Below are positions 47,135-57,332 of a stretch of DNA of 64,000 nucleotides, one piece after another. This DNA comes from Protopterus annectens (taxonomy: Eukaryota; Chordata; Ceratodontiformes; Protopteridae). The notes under the pieces are model-generated. The model did no database searches. It had not been told where the DNA came from and saw nothing but the letters and a program-made list of their open reading frames with translations. How positions within the stretch are numbered: the stretch's first letter is position 1; the number at the start of each line of letters is the position of its first letter. Position numbers and translations under genes: made by a program. Location: positions 1,211,116,077-1,211,180,076 of the forward strand of contig NC_056727.1 in assembly GCF_019279795.1 (NCBI RefSeq). The letters are read 5' to 3'.

Positions 47135-47351
47135 AGTACAGTTTTGTACCTACCATAAATGTAGATGTCCAAGAGGAATGCATCTGCAGTCTTTACAAAT
47201 GGGTTGTCCTGTCGTCAGGCAGCCCTTCGGTCGGCCGGATTCCAAAGTCTGGGTCTGGCTTCGGCTGGTGTCGCACTTCACCCGATGTCATTGCGGCAGT
47301 TATTCGGGTATAAAGGCATCAGCCGATGCCATTTTCCTCAGTGTTTCTTGC
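47135..47351. repeat. DIRS-1 left terminal repeat with outer extension
   Basis: 47171-47351 is the inverted copy of 52516-52695 (CTGCAGTCTTTACAAATGGG block, TATAAAGG block, GCCATTTTCC block). The outer 47135-47170 has no match at the right end but is reverse-complementary to 47572-47607. Confidence 0.9.
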
Positions 47352-47571
47352 CCCAGATGCCAGGTGCCCTCTTGGATGGCTAAATTTGGATAAATGCCAA
47401 AGTTTCCAAATAGTAGAGAGCAAACACACAAAATAAGCATGTATGTACATATATACAAACAAATACACCATAATAGATCCCCCCCAAGCTAGCTGAAGAT
47501 TGGCAAATACCCTAGGAGTACCTCAGAGGGGAAGGAGGGTGGGTAATCCTGACTGCAGATGCAGTCCTCTC

Positions 47572-47647
47572 GGACATCTACATTTATGGTAGGTACAAAA
47601 CTGTACTATGTCCTTCAAGGATGCATCTGCAGTCTTTACAAATGGGT
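47572..47647. repeat. DIRS-1 internal complementary region
   Basis: A junction of two pieces. 47572-47607 is the perfect reverse complement of the left outer end 47135-47170. 47608-47647 is the reverse complement of the right outer end 52663-52702. This is the known DIRS device for templating complete ends. It begins 43 bp downstream of the recombinase stop. Confidence 0.93.
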
Positions 47648-47689
47648 AGAATACCATAGCTAAACTAGGGAGGAGGAAATGAGAAGAGA

Positions 47690-48775
47690 TTATGGTGTAG
47701 TTAGGATCCCTTGCAAAACAGCAGTGGCAAAACCAGCACGGGATCTAGAGTATAGAGGTAAGTTATAATGCTTGGCAAATGTATGCATGGAGGTCCAAGT
47801 AGCAGCCTCTATAATGTCCTTGGTAGCCACTCCTCGTAAGAAAGCTGTGGTAGTGGCTGTAGCCCTTGTGGAGTGAGGTCTGATGTTCTCTGGAGTTTTC
47901 TTTCCATGGTAGGAGTAACAAAATCTAATGCAATTTCCTATCCATTTGGAGATTGTCTGTTTAGAAATTGGTTTTCCTTCCTTTCCTGTTGCATATGCTA
48001 CCAGAAGCTGGTCAGTTTTTCTATTGTTTTTTGTCCTGTCCAGGTAGTAGCGTAATTGTCTGTGTACATCCAAGGTATGTAGGATAGCCTGATTTAAAGA
48101 GACTCTGGATACCACCTTAGGCATAAATGTAGGATTTGTTCTCATGGACACTCTATCTTGATGGAAGATCAGGAAGGGTTGCACTGCCATTAATGCCTGT
48201 AGTTCAGAGACCCTTCTTGCTGAAGTTATTGCCAGCAGGAAAGCAGTTTTCCAGGATAAGTATTGTAATTCTGCTGTTGCTGCTGGTTCGAAAGGAGGTA
48301 GAGTCAGTTTTTCTAGCACAAAGTTCAAGTCCCATGCTGGCAATGGAGGTTTCCTGGGAGGTTTTACATTTTTAATTCCTCTCAGAAACTGTCTGAGCAG
48401 AGGATGCGAGAAGACAGGAGGATCGAAGCTGTATTCTGCTGAAATAGCTGATGCATGTATCTTGATGGAGGAATAGGACAGGCCTGTATGGAAGAGCTCC
48501 GCCAAGTACTCCAGGATGTTGGCTATGTTCACCATTGTCACATCTTGCCCCTTTGCAGTACTCCAGATGAGATATCTTTTCCATTTTGCTGCATAATTCT
48601 TTCTTGTTGAAGGTCTACGAGCCTCCAGAATTATGTCTTTAACCCTTTGGGATAAATTTTGGTTAATTGCTGTTATGTAATGTTCCAGGCAGTTAGCTGC
48701 AGAGTTTTTAGGTTTGGATGCAGGATGTTGTAGTTGTTCTGTGTTAGCAGTAATGGGATCAGGGGCAGTGTCCAT
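47690..48775 (-). CDS. DIRS-1 tyrosine recombinase
   Basis: 361 residues from the ATG at 48775. This start is chosen because the frame upstream overlaps the RT coding region and carries no recombinase homology. The core-binding part holds RPSTRKNYAAKWKRYL (54-69). The catalytic part has the arginine in ITSARRVSEL (about 187), the H-x-x-R box HSTR (301-304), a TWTSMHTF segment, and the tyrosine in KHYNLP (337). These are the residues of phage-integrase-type recombinases, as used by DIRS for integration. It overlaps the RT frame by 103 bp. The same frame is open upstream to 50476, across most of the RT gene. Confidence 0.92.
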   Translation of the reverse strand: MDTAPDPITANTEQLQHPASKPKNSAANCLEHYITAINQNLSQRVKDIILEARRPSTRKNYAAKWKRYLIWSTAKGQDVTMVNIANILEYLAELFHTGLSYSSIKIHASAISAEYSFDPPVFSHPLLRQFLRGIKNVKPPRKPPLPAWDLNFVLEKLTLPPFEPAATAELQYLSWKTAFLLAITSARRVSELQALMAVQPFLIFHQDRVSMRTNPTFMPKVVSRVSLNQAILHTLDVHRQLRYYLDRTKNNRKTDQLLVAYATGKEGKPISKQTISKWIGNCIRFCYSYHGKKTPENIRPHSTRATATTTAFLRGVATKDIIEAATWTSMHTFAKHYNLPLYSRSRAGFATAVLQGILTTP

Positions 48776-50661
48776 ATTTGTTCCCGGGACATGCTCCTCA
48801 GCAGTGGATACCAATGTTGTCTTGGCCAGTCTGGCGCTATCAGAATGATCCTCGGACGTTCCTCTTTGATCTTCAGAAGCACCTTGTGCATCAAAGGAAG
48901 TGGTGGGAATGCGTATGCTGTCAGGCCTTTCCAACTGAAAGATAGGGAGTCCACCTTCCAAGCAAGTGGGTGGTAAGTCCTTGTGCAGAATTTCTTCAAC
49001 TGGTGATTGAATGGGGATGCAAACAAGTCTATTTGTGGTAATCCCCATTCTCTTGTGATGGCTTTGAAGATGTCCGGATGCAGCATCCATTCGTGGGCAT
49101 CTGTTGTAGTTCTGCTTAATATGTCTGCTAGAATGTTTTCCTTCCATGGTACATAAATTGCCTGTAACTGAATGTTGTAGCTCAAAGCCACATCCCATAG
49201 GTCCAGTGCCAGCCGGCATAGAGGGTATGAGTGTGTGCCTCCCTGTTTGTTGATGTACCACATAACTGTGGTGTTGTCTGTCCTTATCAACTGGCCTTCT
49301 TGGAGAAAAGGTCTGAATGCCTGGATTGCCAATTTTACTGCCATCATTTCTTTTAGATTTATGTGCAGATGCAGCTGGTCTTGAGTCCATAGGCCTTGAA
49401 TGCACTTGTCCAGCATGTGTGCCCCCCAACCGAGGTCTGAGGCATCTGTCGTGATGGTTTGTCTTGGTTGACTTTTGCAGAAGGGCAATCCTGTGTTTGA
49501 TTGGCAGGCCTGAGCCCACCATAGGAACTCTTGCTTCAGGCATGGAATCATTGGAATTTTGGTTTCTAGGCTGTGCTTGTGCTGGGACCACAAATTCTTT
49601 AGGTACCACTGTAGCTTTCTCATATGCAGCCTGGCATGAGGGACCAGTATTATGCAGGATGCCATGAAGCCTAGAGCTTGTAGCACTTTTCTTGCAGTTA
49701 GATGGTTCTGCTTTGTTAATGCCAAGAAGTAGAGGGGAAGTTGCTCTTTCTTTTCTGCAGTTAGAAATGCCATTTGTTTTGATGTGTCCAGTTCTGCACC
49801 CAGAAAGGTTATTCTTTGGGATGGAATCAGCCTTGACTGTTTTGTATTGACTGTATATCCCAGGGCTTGCAGCAGGTAGATGACTCTTTGTAAGTCTTCT
49901 GTTAGTTTGTTTTTGTTGTCCGCTTGTATCAGGCAGTCGTCCAGGTAGGGATAGATTTGAATCCCCTGAAGTCTGCAATGAGCGATTACTGATGCCAGGC
50001 ATTTCGTGAACACTCTGGGCGCAGTAGATAAGCCAAAGGGCAATGCTGAGAATTGATAATGCTCTGATCCTGCAAGAAATCTGAGGTATCTTCTGCAAAT
50101 TGGTCTTATGGGGACGTGCAGGTATGCCTCCTTGAGATCTAGAGTTACCAGCCAAGACTCCTTGCCCAGCATGGGAAGAAGCTGCTGTAGGGTCAGCATT
50201 TTGAATTTTGGAACAATAAGGAATGTGTTTAAAGCGGACAGGTCTAAAATAGGCCTCCATTTGTTTTCTTTTCTTGGTACCAGGAAGAGTCTGGAGTAAA
50301 ATCCCTCTCCTTGCTCCATAGATGGTACCTTTTCCACAGCTCTCATTCTTAATAATTGAGATATTTGTTTTAGAGCTTCTGTCCTTTGAGTAGGTGGTAG
50401 GTTTGGCATTCCTCTCTTTCCTGGTAGAGTATGGAAATGGAACCTGTAACCTTGGTCTATAGTTTGCAAAATCCATTTTTCTCTTGTAATGCAGTGCCAG
50501 TTTCTTGAAAATAAGGTTAGTTTTCCGCCTAAGGGTGCTTCTAGTTGTTCCCTGGTAGGCGGTGCCACCGCCAAGTCACTGTGATTGAGTTGTTGTAGTG
50601 GTGGTGGCAGTATCCGTGCCTCGTTGGTTGTTACCCTGCCACTGGCGACCCCTGTAGGCAC
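48673..50661 (-). CDS. DIRS-1 reverse transcriptase and RNase H
   Basis: 662 residues with no stop. Reverse transcriptase: SRLFLVPRKENKWRPILDL (123-141), LDLKEAYLHVPI (174-185), LPFGLSTAPRVF (207-218) and the catalytic YLDD (239-242). RNase H: TTDASDLGWG with D406, the KEM glutamate at 438, TDNTTVMWYI with D462, and LADILSR with D513. The protein would copy element RNA in the particle or nucleus. The frame overlaps the gag frame by 86 bp upstream and the recombinase by 103 bp downstream, so translation must involve re-initiation, leaky scanning or frameshifting (inference). Confidence 0.95.
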   Translation of the reverse strand: MPTGVASGRVTTNEARILPPPLQQLNHSDLAVAPPTREQLEAPLGGKLTLFSRNWHCITREKWILQTIDQGYRFHFHTLPGKRGMPNLPPTQRTEALKQISQLLRMRAVEKVPSMEQGEGFYSRLFLVPRKENKWRPILDLSALNTFLIVPKFKMLTLQQLLPMLGKESWLVTLDLKEAYLHVPIRPICRRYLRFLAGSEHYQFSALPFGLSTAPRVFTKCLASVIAHCRLQGIQIYPYLDDCLIQADNKNKLTEDLQRVIYLLQALGYTVNTKQSRLIPSQRITFLGAELDTSKQMAFLTAEKKEQLPLYFLALTKQNHLTARKVLQALGFMASCIILVPHARLHMRKLQWYLKNLWSQHKHSLETKIPMIPCLKQEFLWWAQACQSNTGLPFCKSQPRQTITTDASDLGWGAHMLDKCIQGLWTQDQLHLHINLKEMMAVKLAIQAFRPFLQEGQLIRTDNTTVMWYINKQGGTHSYPLCRLALDLWDVALSYNIQLQAIYVPWKENILADILSRTTTDAHEWMLHPDIFKAITREWGLPQIDLFASPFNHQLKKFCTRTYHPLAWKVDSLSFSWKGLTAYAFPPLPLMHKVLLKIKEERPRIILIAPDWPRQHWYPLLRSMSREQIWTLPLIPLLLTQNNYNILHPNLKTLQLTAWNIT

Positions 50662-52387
50662 CCCTGGATTGGTTTCTGCCTCTAGAGCGCCTATTCCTGC
50701 ATCTTTGTGCCTTAGAGGAGTCTGGAAAGGACCAATTCTTGGAGGGCCAGTTCCTGCTAAACCTTGGAGGTTGAACTTGTAAGAAATCTTTCACTGTTTG
50801 CACAGATTTTGCTTTCTCTTCCATCGTTTTTAGTACCTGCTGTGCAGGGGAACCAAATAAATTGACCTTGTCCATAGGTGCATCCAAAAGCTTAGATTTG
50901 ACATGGTCTGGTAATGCCTGTTCTTTCAACCATGCATGCCTCCTGATTACTGTGCCAGTCATGGCTGATCTAAAGGAAGCCTCCAGTGCATCATAGCCAC
51001 ATTTTAAAGAATGGTTACTAACCTGCTGTATGTTATGTACCATTTCCTGAACATACTTTTTATCTAAAGATTCTTCAGAGGACAGCTTTTTAGTCAACTG
51101 GTCAAGCATAAACTCTTGATATTGAATCATATGAAATTGGCAGTTCAAAGCTCTAGCTGACAAAGTAGCAGAGGTGTAAACTTTTTTACCCCATCTCTCT
51201 AAGGACCTGGATTTCCTTTCAGAGGGGAGGGGGTTTTTAGAAGAGGTAGCTGCTACAGCTTTAGGACCCTGGGAGATAGTCTCTGGATCTGCAAAAGGAG
51301 CCTTATACAAGTGGTGATGAGTGTCCGGGACCCTGTAGTACCTATCGGGCTTAGCAGGAGCCGGAGGTAAAGAATCAGGAGCAGTGCAAGCATCATTAAA
51401 TGCATCATCAACAACAGAAAGAACTGGAGGTATAGCTAAAGGCCTATGCTGTGGCAAATGTAGAAAGGTCCTAAGCCTTTTTCTAGAGTCTGAGAAATCT
51501 TGGCCCTGCCACTGAAATTGTTCCCTCATAGCATGCAAGGTTTCCCCAAAGGAAAATTCCTCAGGAGGAGAGGCTGAAGGGATGGACTCCTCAGCATCAG
51601 AGTCTTCGTAAGGAGAATAAGTAGCCTCAGGAGGGTCTGTATGTTCTGAGTCATCAAAGGAATCATCTGTGGATACTGGCTCAGGGGGCTCTGCTCTAGG
51701 CCTCTTTTCTGGAGGAGGGAGAGAGGCCCTGTCTGGATGAGGCTGGGCTCCACGAATTAAAGAGATGAGATCCTCAGCCAAAGAAAGCATATGGGAGCTG
51801 GAGCTGGGCCTGTGAGAGGGGGGCTTGGCAGGCACAGGTTTTGATGCTTTGGCTGCTTTAGCCCTGGCAAAGGCCTTAATAGACATAGCTGGAGGAGGCC
51901 TAGCAGCTCCACGTGCAGGAGTAGAAATATCCAGGGGAATGGTGTCTGATAAATCCTGTGAAACCGCAACAGAAGGTTGGATTTCAGAAGCCGTTTCTAC
52001 CAGGTTAGAAGAGGCCTCGGTAGAAGGCATATTATCGGCTGAAGAAAGAACCGCTTGCTCGGTTTCGGCCGAAACCGAGACACTCGTGGCTTGCTTAACC
52101 GCGGTTTCGGCCGAAACCGCGGACCACGAGTGTCGGTCCTTTTCTTTGCGTTTTTTGGTTATTTGCGTAGTCGGAGGATCCGACGGCATAATGTAGGCAA
52201 AATCGGAGCCGAAAATCTGTTCAGCAAAGTCCGACCGACGTCTAAGCGTCCGTCGGTTAAAAGAAGCACAGGCTAGACAAGCTGCTACGTCGTGGTCTGG
52301 GCCTAGACAATGTATGCAATAGGAGTGGAAATCTTTATGAGGTATTTGTTTCCCACAAGATAAACAGTTATTAACTTTCTCTGACAT
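50576..52387 (-). CDS. DIRS-1 gag-like protein
   Basis: 603 residues from the ATG at 52387. The frame is open to an ATG at 52576, but that one lies in the terminal repeat upstream of the TATA box and would not be transcribed. The start at 52387 is also shared with DIRS-2. The N terminus has a cysteine-histidine cluster (C8, C11, H17, H21, C24, C27, H32, C37, C40) likely to bind zinc. The middle is Ser/Glu/Pro-rich and probably disordered. The second half holds PQHRPLAIPPVLSVVDD, YYRVPDTHHHLYKAPFADPE and ALPDHVKSKLLDAPMDKVNL, with a basic C terminus (RNRRSRGRNQSRG). By position it is the particle or RNA-binding protein. Confidence 0.88.
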   Translation of the reverse strand: MSEKVNNCLSCGKQIPHKDFHSYCIHCLGPDHDVAACLACASFNRRTLRRRSDFAEQIFGSDFAYIMPSDPPTTQITKKRKEKDRHSWSAVSAETAVKQATSVSVSAETEQAVLSSADNMPSTEASSNLVETASEIQPSVAVSQDLSDTIPLDISTPARGAARPPPAMSIKAFARAKAAKASKPVPAKPPSHRPSSSSHMLSLAEDLISLIRGAQPHPDRASLPPPEKRPRAEPPEPVSTDDSFDDSEHTDPPEATYSPYEDSDAEESIPSASPPEEFSFGETLHAMREQFQWQGQDFSDSRKRLRTFLHLPQHRPLAIPPVLSVVDDAFNDACTAPDSLPPAPAKPDRYYRVPDTHHHLYKAPFADPETISQGPKAVAATSSKNPLPSERKSRSLERWGKKVYTSATLSARALNCQFHMIQYQEFMLDQLTKKLSSEESLDKKYVQEMVHNIQQVSNHSLKCGYDALEASFRSAMTGTVIRRHAWLKEQALPDHVKSKLLDAPMDKVNLFGSPAQQVLKTMEEKAKSVQTVKDFLQVQPPRFSRNWPSKNWSFPDSSKAQRCRNRRSRGRNQSRGAYRGRQWQGNNQRGTDTATTTTTTQSQ

Positions 52388-52515
52388 CGGCTGAGGCAAG
52401 AAAGAGTCCCCAACGGGGTACTTAGCTTTATAGAAGTCTTCGAAGTAGTATTCGGTAGTAGTAATCTCTGGATCTGACCGACCGGCACTTGCGAACAGCT
52501 TCTGCTTGGCGCCGC

Positions 52516-52702
52516 GCAAGAAAGACTGGGGAAAATGGCGTCGGCTGATGCCTTTATACCCGAATAACTGCCGCAATGACGTCGGGTGAAGTGCGACACC
52601 AGCCGAAGCCAGACCCAGACTTTGGAATCCGCCGACCGAAGGGCTGCCTGACGACAGGACAACCCATTTGTAAAGACTGCAGATGCATCCTTGAAGGACA
52701 TC
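52516..52702. repeat. DIRS-1 right inverted terminal repeat
   Basis: Inverted copy of 47171-47351 with few differences. Its outer end (GAAGGACAT, near 52702) is represented in the internal complementary region. Confidence 0.92.
52552..52558 (-). promoter_or_regulatory. TATA box in the DIRS-1 terminal repeat
   Basis: GGGTATAAAGGC on the minus strand, 165 bp before the gag ATG. The corresponding box is kept in DIRS-2 near 29617. Confidence 0.6.
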
Positions 52703-54924
52703 TAGCTTTGAAGCAGGTCTGATACTGATTTATAGCTCACAGGCGGAATCCAGCAGAGTGGAAACTGGACATCCAAACAGTATGCAAAGGACATTCTTGT
52801 GAAACAATATGACACTGAGACATGCCAGAAAATTCAAGTGCTAGAGATGTGTGCATTGTCATAGTAACCGATTAAGTACGCTGCACTTTGTATGTTAGAT
52901 GCGGATGTCACACATTCATTCAAATAGGAATGGCAGAGATGAGAAAAAAATATGGTGGCACAAGGCCTGGAATTCAGCATAGTTTAATTAGTTCAATCAC
53001 TAGTAAAAAATGGTGAACAGCACAAAGATCAAAGATTTAGTCATACGCTTAACAGTGATAGAAGGCACCAAATGTCTTCTGACCACTTACAAACAGCTGT
53101 TAAGAGCACCAGTAGCGATAGTAGATGTGCTCTTTATATCACTGTATTCCACATTTCAGCAATGGATGACTACCTGTGTAGCAGAACCATAATAATGGTA
53201 AACAATTGTGCCATATCAGCTTTGAAAGATATTCATGTAAGACAACTAGCAGAGAGGTTAAATGTGTTCCTTATATGGTTACTCCCATTCTCTTTCATTA
53301 TGTCAGGACATCATCTGTAAAACCTTCACACTGCTTTCTGACGTCCCACTAAGCTTGCTGCACAACTTTTATTTCCAGCTTTGGCCATCTCTTACTTAAT
53401 GCAAATGTGGCATTTTCATACAGCAAATACATTTGCATTCTTATTTGAACATATCTAGTGCACTTGTAGTACTTTTCTGAATGCTTGGAAGTGCAGTTTA
53501 AATTTTTAAGCAGTACTGCTTCTGGGATTCTCGTAAAAAGTAAGACAACCTATTCTTGAAAATAAAATAGATAAGCAATTAACCAGGGTATTTTAGTTTG
53601 TTCGCAATGAAGAACCTTTGTAGTTTTTCTGAGACTTCCTATGGGTCTTTTCAACAGTGTGCAACCCAATACAGGACTCCAATCTCTGAAACAGAGCCAC
53701 ACACATGAAAGTCAAGCAAGAGATTTTATAGCATTATCTGAAAATTCTGCAAGTCTAATCAATGTGAAAGAATGTGTTGCGATTCTAGGGAATGTAAACA
53801 CTGCACAAGGCACCCTCAATTACGGATAACTGCTTGTCTAGCGGGACCACAGTACAAGTGAAAAAAAATGTCACATCATTATTGAAAGATATTTCAACAG
53901 CTTCTGCTTTTTTATTAATCCTTGATTATTGCTAGATGCTGGTTCACTCACTGCTATTCCACAATGCACATCACTGCAGGTGCCTCTTTGGCCCCAGAAT
54001 ACACAGAAAAATTGTTTCATTTGACTTTTCATACCAAGAGATCCTACATAACTTAATTCCACCTCAGTTTTTCTGGATACTGGCAGTAAGCAGGCATGCA
54101 CTTTTTTTTTTTGGCTGGACTATTAACTAGTACCACAACTGTTCTGCATTTGTTCCATGTATATTACATACAAAGTACATTAAAAGTACACAGATCCAGA
54201 CCTGTGATACAGATTATGTAACAAAGACACAGAGATGGAGCTGTGATACATACAAAATATACTTATGAAGACACAGAAATGGACCTGGAGCTGTGATAAG
54301 TGGGTCTTCTCTGCATATGGGTGCAGCTTCCATACAGTGCCAGTGTGAGAGTACAGATTCAGGACAATAAAGAGGGCACATATAGAATCCATTAAACCTG
54401 AAAACTGACAGCAGTCAACTTGAAATCCATTGAAAGTGAAAGTGTGAAGAGCACCCAAACACCTTAAGTATAACTTTGCCATGGGTTGCTCAACTGTGGA
54501 GAAAAGGCAAACATTAAAGAAAGGAAAAAAAAAGTCTTCCTGTTTCCTCTCTGTATTATTCTGCCGCTAAAAACCGTAAAGTTACACTGTACCAGCAGTT
54601 AATTTGCACAAGGCAACATGACTCCAGACTTCTTCACACAAAATCTTTTAAAAGCCACACCATACAACCCAAACCACAACTAACAAAATCCCAAATCAAC
54701 AAAACATACCCAGAGCAGTGATGGCCCACTTTAGTGGATTTCACTAGGCTGATATAAATGGGCTTGAGAAAATATCAGCCAGCAAAACCATATGCTCCCA
54801 CACATAGTTCTCTACTTTTTACTACCGCGGACACTACATTTCCTCTCTTACACCTAGAGGAACATGACAATATGAATATAAGGAGACCGTTATTTAATGC
54901 ATAAACAAATTTCTAGTTTCTGGC
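52703..54924. other. Non-coding spacer
   Basis: No gene. A weak local repetition of ACAGA...CTGTGATACA segments lies at 54190-54300. Confidence 0.45.
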
Positions 54925-55095
54925 AATTAGCACACAGGACTAAGGCTCTGAATTGTTTAATCTGCATCCTGCAGTCAGGGGACAAGGGTCTGATTCCTTC
55001 CCCCTCTGTTTGCCTTCTATGCAACTCTGAGCAATCAATCAGCACTGTTGTATTGCTTAGCACAGCTTTACTCAATCTTAATAAATTATTTTGTG
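54925..55095 (+). repeat. Possible tRNA-derived SINE
   Basis: GGACTAAGGCTCTGAA is A-box-like and AAGGGTCTGATTCC (54984-54997) resembles a B box, with pol III-like spacing extended by an insertion. No tail or duplication identified. Confidence 0.4.
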
Positions 55096-55840
55096 CCATT
55101 TAATAGCATTTGTAATCCTTCTCTGATTAAACAAATGGATACATCTCCCTTGTATATTCAGCCTCTGAAAGGAATCCTCTCAGCCACCCTGGGAAACACC
55201 CAAGTTGTCTCATAAGCTCAGCAAAGAGAAACAGTGACCTGGAAAGCCCTTAAAGTCTATGGCCCTCTTTGGATAATACAGTAACAACATTTGGTTACTG
55301 CGTATTTGGGGGTAAATTGTGTCATTGCTTTTCCTCTCTGTTAAATGGTCTGGGTCATTATTTTCCTCTGGGGTTTAACAACCATAACTTCTACAGTACA
55401 TCAGGTCATTTCTCAATTCCACAGTGTAACAGAGCATCAACCATCTGACTGTTGAAGGCTTACTGATTTGCATCCCCCCATATATTATACCTCACATTAA
55501 CAGTATGTGTTGGGGCAAGCACTTAAACTGCTTGCCTTAAGATCAGTACTAATACAATGCCATGATACTGATATCAATTTCCAAGGAAGCAAAGGTACTG
55601 CTAATGTTAGTAATGCCGCTTGACCCATTTGACATACATTCAGCTTTTGTCAAAGTCTTTATTTATTTATTTTACTGAGGTCAGTACACATGAAAATTCT
55701 TAGAAGGGACTTCATTTCTGCCATCTCCACAAGGCCTTTGTGTATAGCATTCAGTACTTTAAAAGGTATCAAAAAACACACACAAATGAGTGAGCCAAGG
55801 CAACGCAAAGGTAACTTATGATAAAAAAACTTTAATAAAT
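55096..55840. other. Non-coding spacer
   Basis: No gene seen. Confidence 0.45.
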
Positions 55841-55846
55841 CATATG

Positions 55847-55884
55847 TAAGCGCCGTCACAGTTATTTAGTAACTGCTTCTTCAG
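55847..55884 (-). ncRNA. Hammerhead-like motif with broken core (PLE-3)
   Basis: CTGAAGA, extra A, a 7-bp stem II GCAGTTA with TAACTGT (one wobble), then GACG where the others have GAAA, and GCGCTTA. Stem I can pair TGT with ACA. The stem is intact but the core mutation should abolish cleavage. Confidence 0.5.
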
Positions 55885-56279
55885 ACAAATAAACATATTC
55901 TAAATTTTATAACATCAATTACTTGCTGACCAGTCCCTCTCGTTTATTATGCTGAAGCAATCAGCTCATGAAAAATTATTAAAAGTTACATACTTATTTA
56001 AAATACGCATTTCTGCAAGACATATATACAATTACAAAATAAAAACGTCTACTAGAACGTAATGTTAGTAAAACTGTAATGCATGCAAGCACATACAGTA
56101 CTGAAAAAGATCTTTTAAAAAATCTTTTAAAAAAAACCTAGTACTATAAATGTATTTCATCTACGCAAGTTCCTAGATGTTAAAATAGGCTTCAAGGAGA
56201 CATTATCATTTAAACCTTTCCCAGCATCTGCCCTTAACCTAACTATCCATCTAGTTTTGGATATTTACATTAAATTCTG

Positions 56280-56692
56280 TATGTCACCCCCCATTCATTC
56301 AGTCTAACTAACTATCGCCATAACCAGGAATTAAAATCTATGTATATCACCATATTGCATAACATGTTTACTGAGTCCATTACTAGATATCCTGTTTTTA
56401 ATACTATGTAAATGCTCTCTAATCCTGTCCTTGAATTTCCTGTTCATTTTCCCACATAATATGATGAGCATATAACACGATATGCTAAATAGAGGACATC
56501 AATGGTGTCACAATCTGCTCTAACCCAAAACAAATATTCTCTACCTCTATCAGGGTGTAGAGATCTTCCTGAAGTTTCACTATATGTAGAAAAATTGGAT
56601 TTTGTACAGGGAAACGTCCCTATATCATGCTTTCTCACAACCTCATGTTCAACATTATTTGGGTAACCCACTTTAAAAGGTAGCTTAGCCAC
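56280..56692 (-). pseudogene. PLE-3 GIY-YIG endonuclease remnant
   Basis: DVLYLAYRVICSSYYVGK at the C-terminal end of an open stretch (56444-56692) continues past its stop, in another frame, as NRKFKDRIREHLHSI and SKHVMQYGD. This matches the Penelope GIY-YIG domain, with the GIY-YIG positions represented by VLY and YYVG. Confidence 0.78.
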
Positions 56693-57332
56693 AATTACTT
56701 ATCTGGAGCTCCATATGATTTATGGAGATATTTGCTCTTCCCTAGCAGCAAAGTTAGTATGCACCACCAACTACATCACCATGTATGACAACAGTCAGTT
56801 CTTAGTGGTGCCTCTATGTACAACAGTGTTAATCATGGGTAACTAACAACTGATGCACAATACAGGATCACTGGCTTCACAGTTGTTAATTCTTCAGGAT
56901 TTTCATATGGTAGCTAATAAATGATGTCTGCATAATGCTGCATTAGTTTATTATACTCCATATAATTTAGGTTCCCCCCAGAATCATGGATCACCATTAT
57001 AACTGGTCTACTGCCATCTTTGATTTCCCTTTTTGTTGTCTAAAATATGACTATCAGTGGCTGGTGATCTATAACTGGCATAAACCTCCTTTCATAGAGT
57101 TGTTTCTTTAAATCACAGACCAATGTTAAGGCCTTTTCTGTCCATTTTGGCATTGATAAATTTTATTAGTCAGTAACCTTGAGGCAGTGGGTCCCTGTGT
57201 ATAATCCTGAAGCTTATGCAACAACAATTTATGGCAAACAAAACCCAAAAATGTCAGTCTAGTAGACAAAACTAGATCAAACTTGTTAGTCACTTAGATC
57301 AAAATGGTTAATAACAGTCTGCATATTTTACT

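Larger units (their letters stand above)
47135..52702 (-). mobile_element. DIRS retrotransposon, apparently intact (DIRS-1)
   Basis: A 5.57-kb element on the minus strand with three long open frames (gag-like, RT-RNase H, tyrosine recombinase). It has about 180-bp inverted terminal repeats, an additional 36-bp outer extension on the left, and an internal complementary region after the recombinase. DIRS elements are copied from RNA, circularise through this internal region, and integrate by recombinase without a target-site duplication. No stop or frameshift is seen in any of the three frames, and a TATA box sits in the terminal repeat. This is the best candidate in the window for an active element. 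Confidence 0.93.
55841..57300 (-). mobile_element. Penelope-like element, internally deleted (PLE-3)
   Basis: Minus-strand remnants: an N-terminal RT segment (SRPVIMVIHDSGGNLNYMEY near 57000, equivalent to the ADKGG-VVIMD block), no recognisable RT core, and a GIY-YIG domain at 56280-56690. A hammerhead-like motif lies at the 3' end (55847-55884). Multiple stops occur. Confidence 0.75.

Noticed and set aside
47690-50476. A single 928-residue protein
   Set aside because: Only the last 361 residues show recombinase motifs. The upstream part is the RT gene read in another frame.
50576-52576. Gag start at the ATG at 52576
   Set aside because: It lies in the terminal repeat upstream of the TATA box. 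The ATG at 52387 is shared with DIRS-2 and precedes the cysteine cluster.
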